Assembly: GCA_963575745.1 (NCBI GenBank)
Contig: CAUYUJ010014178.1
Coordinates: 201,591-229,090, forward strand
Length of the DNA stretch: 27,500 nt
Source of the DNA: Prorocentrum cordatum
Taxonomy: Eukaryota > Sar > Dinophyceae > Prorocentrales > Prorocentraceae
Direction of reading: 5' to 3'
The notes beneath the pieces are model-generated. The model ran no database searches, was not told where the DNA came from, and saw nothing but the letters and a program-made list of their open reading frames with translations. Made by a program: the position numbers and the translations under genes. This document shows, piece by piece, positions 26,867 through 27,500 of this stretch (positions within the stretch are counted from its first letter, which is position 1; the number at the start of each line of letters is the position of its first letter).

Positions 26867-27500
26867 ATGGAGAGGTCCATGAAGGCATCCGCTCTCATCA
26901 TGGTTCAGGAGACGCATGGTGATCGACAGCAGCTAGAAGTTATGGTTGCCTCTTCTCCATACAATTACAAGGTCTTTCGCTCACAGGCGGAAGAATCATC
27001 ACAGTATTCATCTGAATTACCCGATGCTGAGCGCGCTGGCAATGCACGAAGGGGTGGAGTGGCATTCCTGGTGCCGTGGCTCACCAGCGATGCAGATACC
27101 AGACCGTCTCTCGAATTTGAAGTGCTTGCTCCAGGCAGGGTCACGCAACTGTCTATTAAGCAACAGGAGCTACGCTACCAGATGCGCATCATGAATGTCC
27201 ACAACTACAACATTTCCCTGAACGATAAGAATGTTATCAATAACAGATGGATGGAAAATATTCAATGGGCAAGCAGCAATCATCTTGAGCGCACGCTCAT
27301 CGCGATAGGTGACATCAGCATCCGTGAAGGCGTTCCGATGTCCTATGATTACCCGATACCTGACCAGGCCCAGCTACGGACACATCATACATACCAACAT
27401 GCTGAAGCCCTCTGGCGTTCCCTATTTGACTCTATGCAGGAGATCAGAACGGAGGGGCCAACATATTTCAGCAGACAGCAATACACAGCAGCGACCATCG
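26867..27500 (+). CDS. LINE B ORF2, N-terminal EEP endonuclease (partial, runs off the window)
   Basis: The first ATG of the frame is at 26867, 118 nt after the ORF1 stop, though the frame is open upstream to at least 26660, overlapping ORF1. After a basic stretch (YRRRKYKLRK) comes ASALIMVQETHG, with the catalytic Glu at 26909-26911 in the QETH motif. Then RRGGVAFLVPW (GG strand), QMRIMNVHNYNIS and LIAIGDISI follow, the last at the GDFN position with Asp at 27311-27313 but Ser in place of Asn. The frame is intact for 634 nt. RT should follow outside the window. Substitution of the Asn may reduce activity, or may be a clade variant. Confidence 0.75.
   Translation, partial: MERSMKASALIMVQETHGDRQQLEVMVASSPYNYKVFRSQAEESSQYSSELPDAERAGNARRGGVAFLVPWLTSDADTRPSLEFEVLAPGRVTQLSIKQQELRYQMRIMNVHNYNISLNDKNVINNRWMENIQWASSNHLERTLIAIGDISIREGVPMSYDYPIPDQAQLRTHHTYQHAEALWRSLFDSMQEIRTEGPTYFSRQQYTAATI

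Larger units (their letters stand above)
24947..27500 (+). mobile_element. LINE B: SL-headed non-LTR retrotransposon, 3' part beyond the window
   Basis: From the spliced leader onwards: a 5' leader with a 102-codon frame, ORF1 (25263-26748) and ORF2 starting with an EEP endonuclease, open to the window end. GC content falls visibly towards the end compared with the rest of the window. The ORF2 part has no lesion in over 600 nt, so this is the youngest-looking element here. Confidence 0.7.

Overview
The window reads as nuclear DNA of a dinoflagellate. The decisive mark is an exact copy of the 22-nt dinoflagellate spliced leader (DinoSL) at 24947-24968. GC-rich, repeat-dense sequence filled with decayed Ty1/copia-like and LINE-like retroelements fits that group. 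The species cannot be told from the sequence. I see no intact host gene, tRNA, rRNA or CRISPR array. Nearly everything recognisable is a mobile element or a tandem repeat.

Layout. (1) 1 to about 7.0 kb: a decayed non-LTR retrotransposon (LINE A) on the + strand. It has an EEP endonuclease, an unusual in-frame tandem duplication with a five-times-repeated LEPSVG-type peptide, a reverse transcriptase with an FDD motif, an RNase H with all four catalytic acids, and cysteine-rich C-terminal modules. At least seven frameshifts or stops break it. (2) 7.0-10.27 kb: no gene. It holds a duplicated block, a (TCC)n tract, a 90-nt tandem array of about 7 copies, and a dispersed repeat present three times. 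(3) 10.27-23.83 kb: a Ty1/copia-like element in canonical order: Gag with an eight-ligand zinc finger, zinc-knuckle region, aspartic protease, integrase, reverse transcriptase, RNase H. It is flanked by direct repeats (10272-10621 and 23425-23826) that I interpret as LTRs. Its integrase is split by a roughly 3.8-kb insertion (16007-19825) made of tandem repeats. Integrase and RT catalytic residues are lost. (4) 23.83-24.95 kb: 44-82-nt spaced repeats, a TGC-rich stretch and a long pyrimidine tract. (5) 24.95 kb to the end: a second, younger-looking LINE (LINE B). It begins with the spliced leader, has an ORF1 (basic Ser/Arg-rich region, coiled coil, RRM-like domain) with one frame switch, and an ORF2 that stays open to the window edge and starts with an EEP endonuclease.

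How the parts work together. LINE A and LINE B each encode, or once encoded, target-primed reverse transcription machinery. LINE B carrying the spliced leader at its 5' end implies that its RNA was trans-spliced before being copied into the genome. The copia-like unit is an old insertion, later broken by a second insertion and by point lesions. No coherent host pathway is visible. The best candidates for something unusual are the SL-headed LINE with its overlapping frames, the PHD-like zinc finger on the putative Gag, and the repeat-bounded insert inside the integrase.
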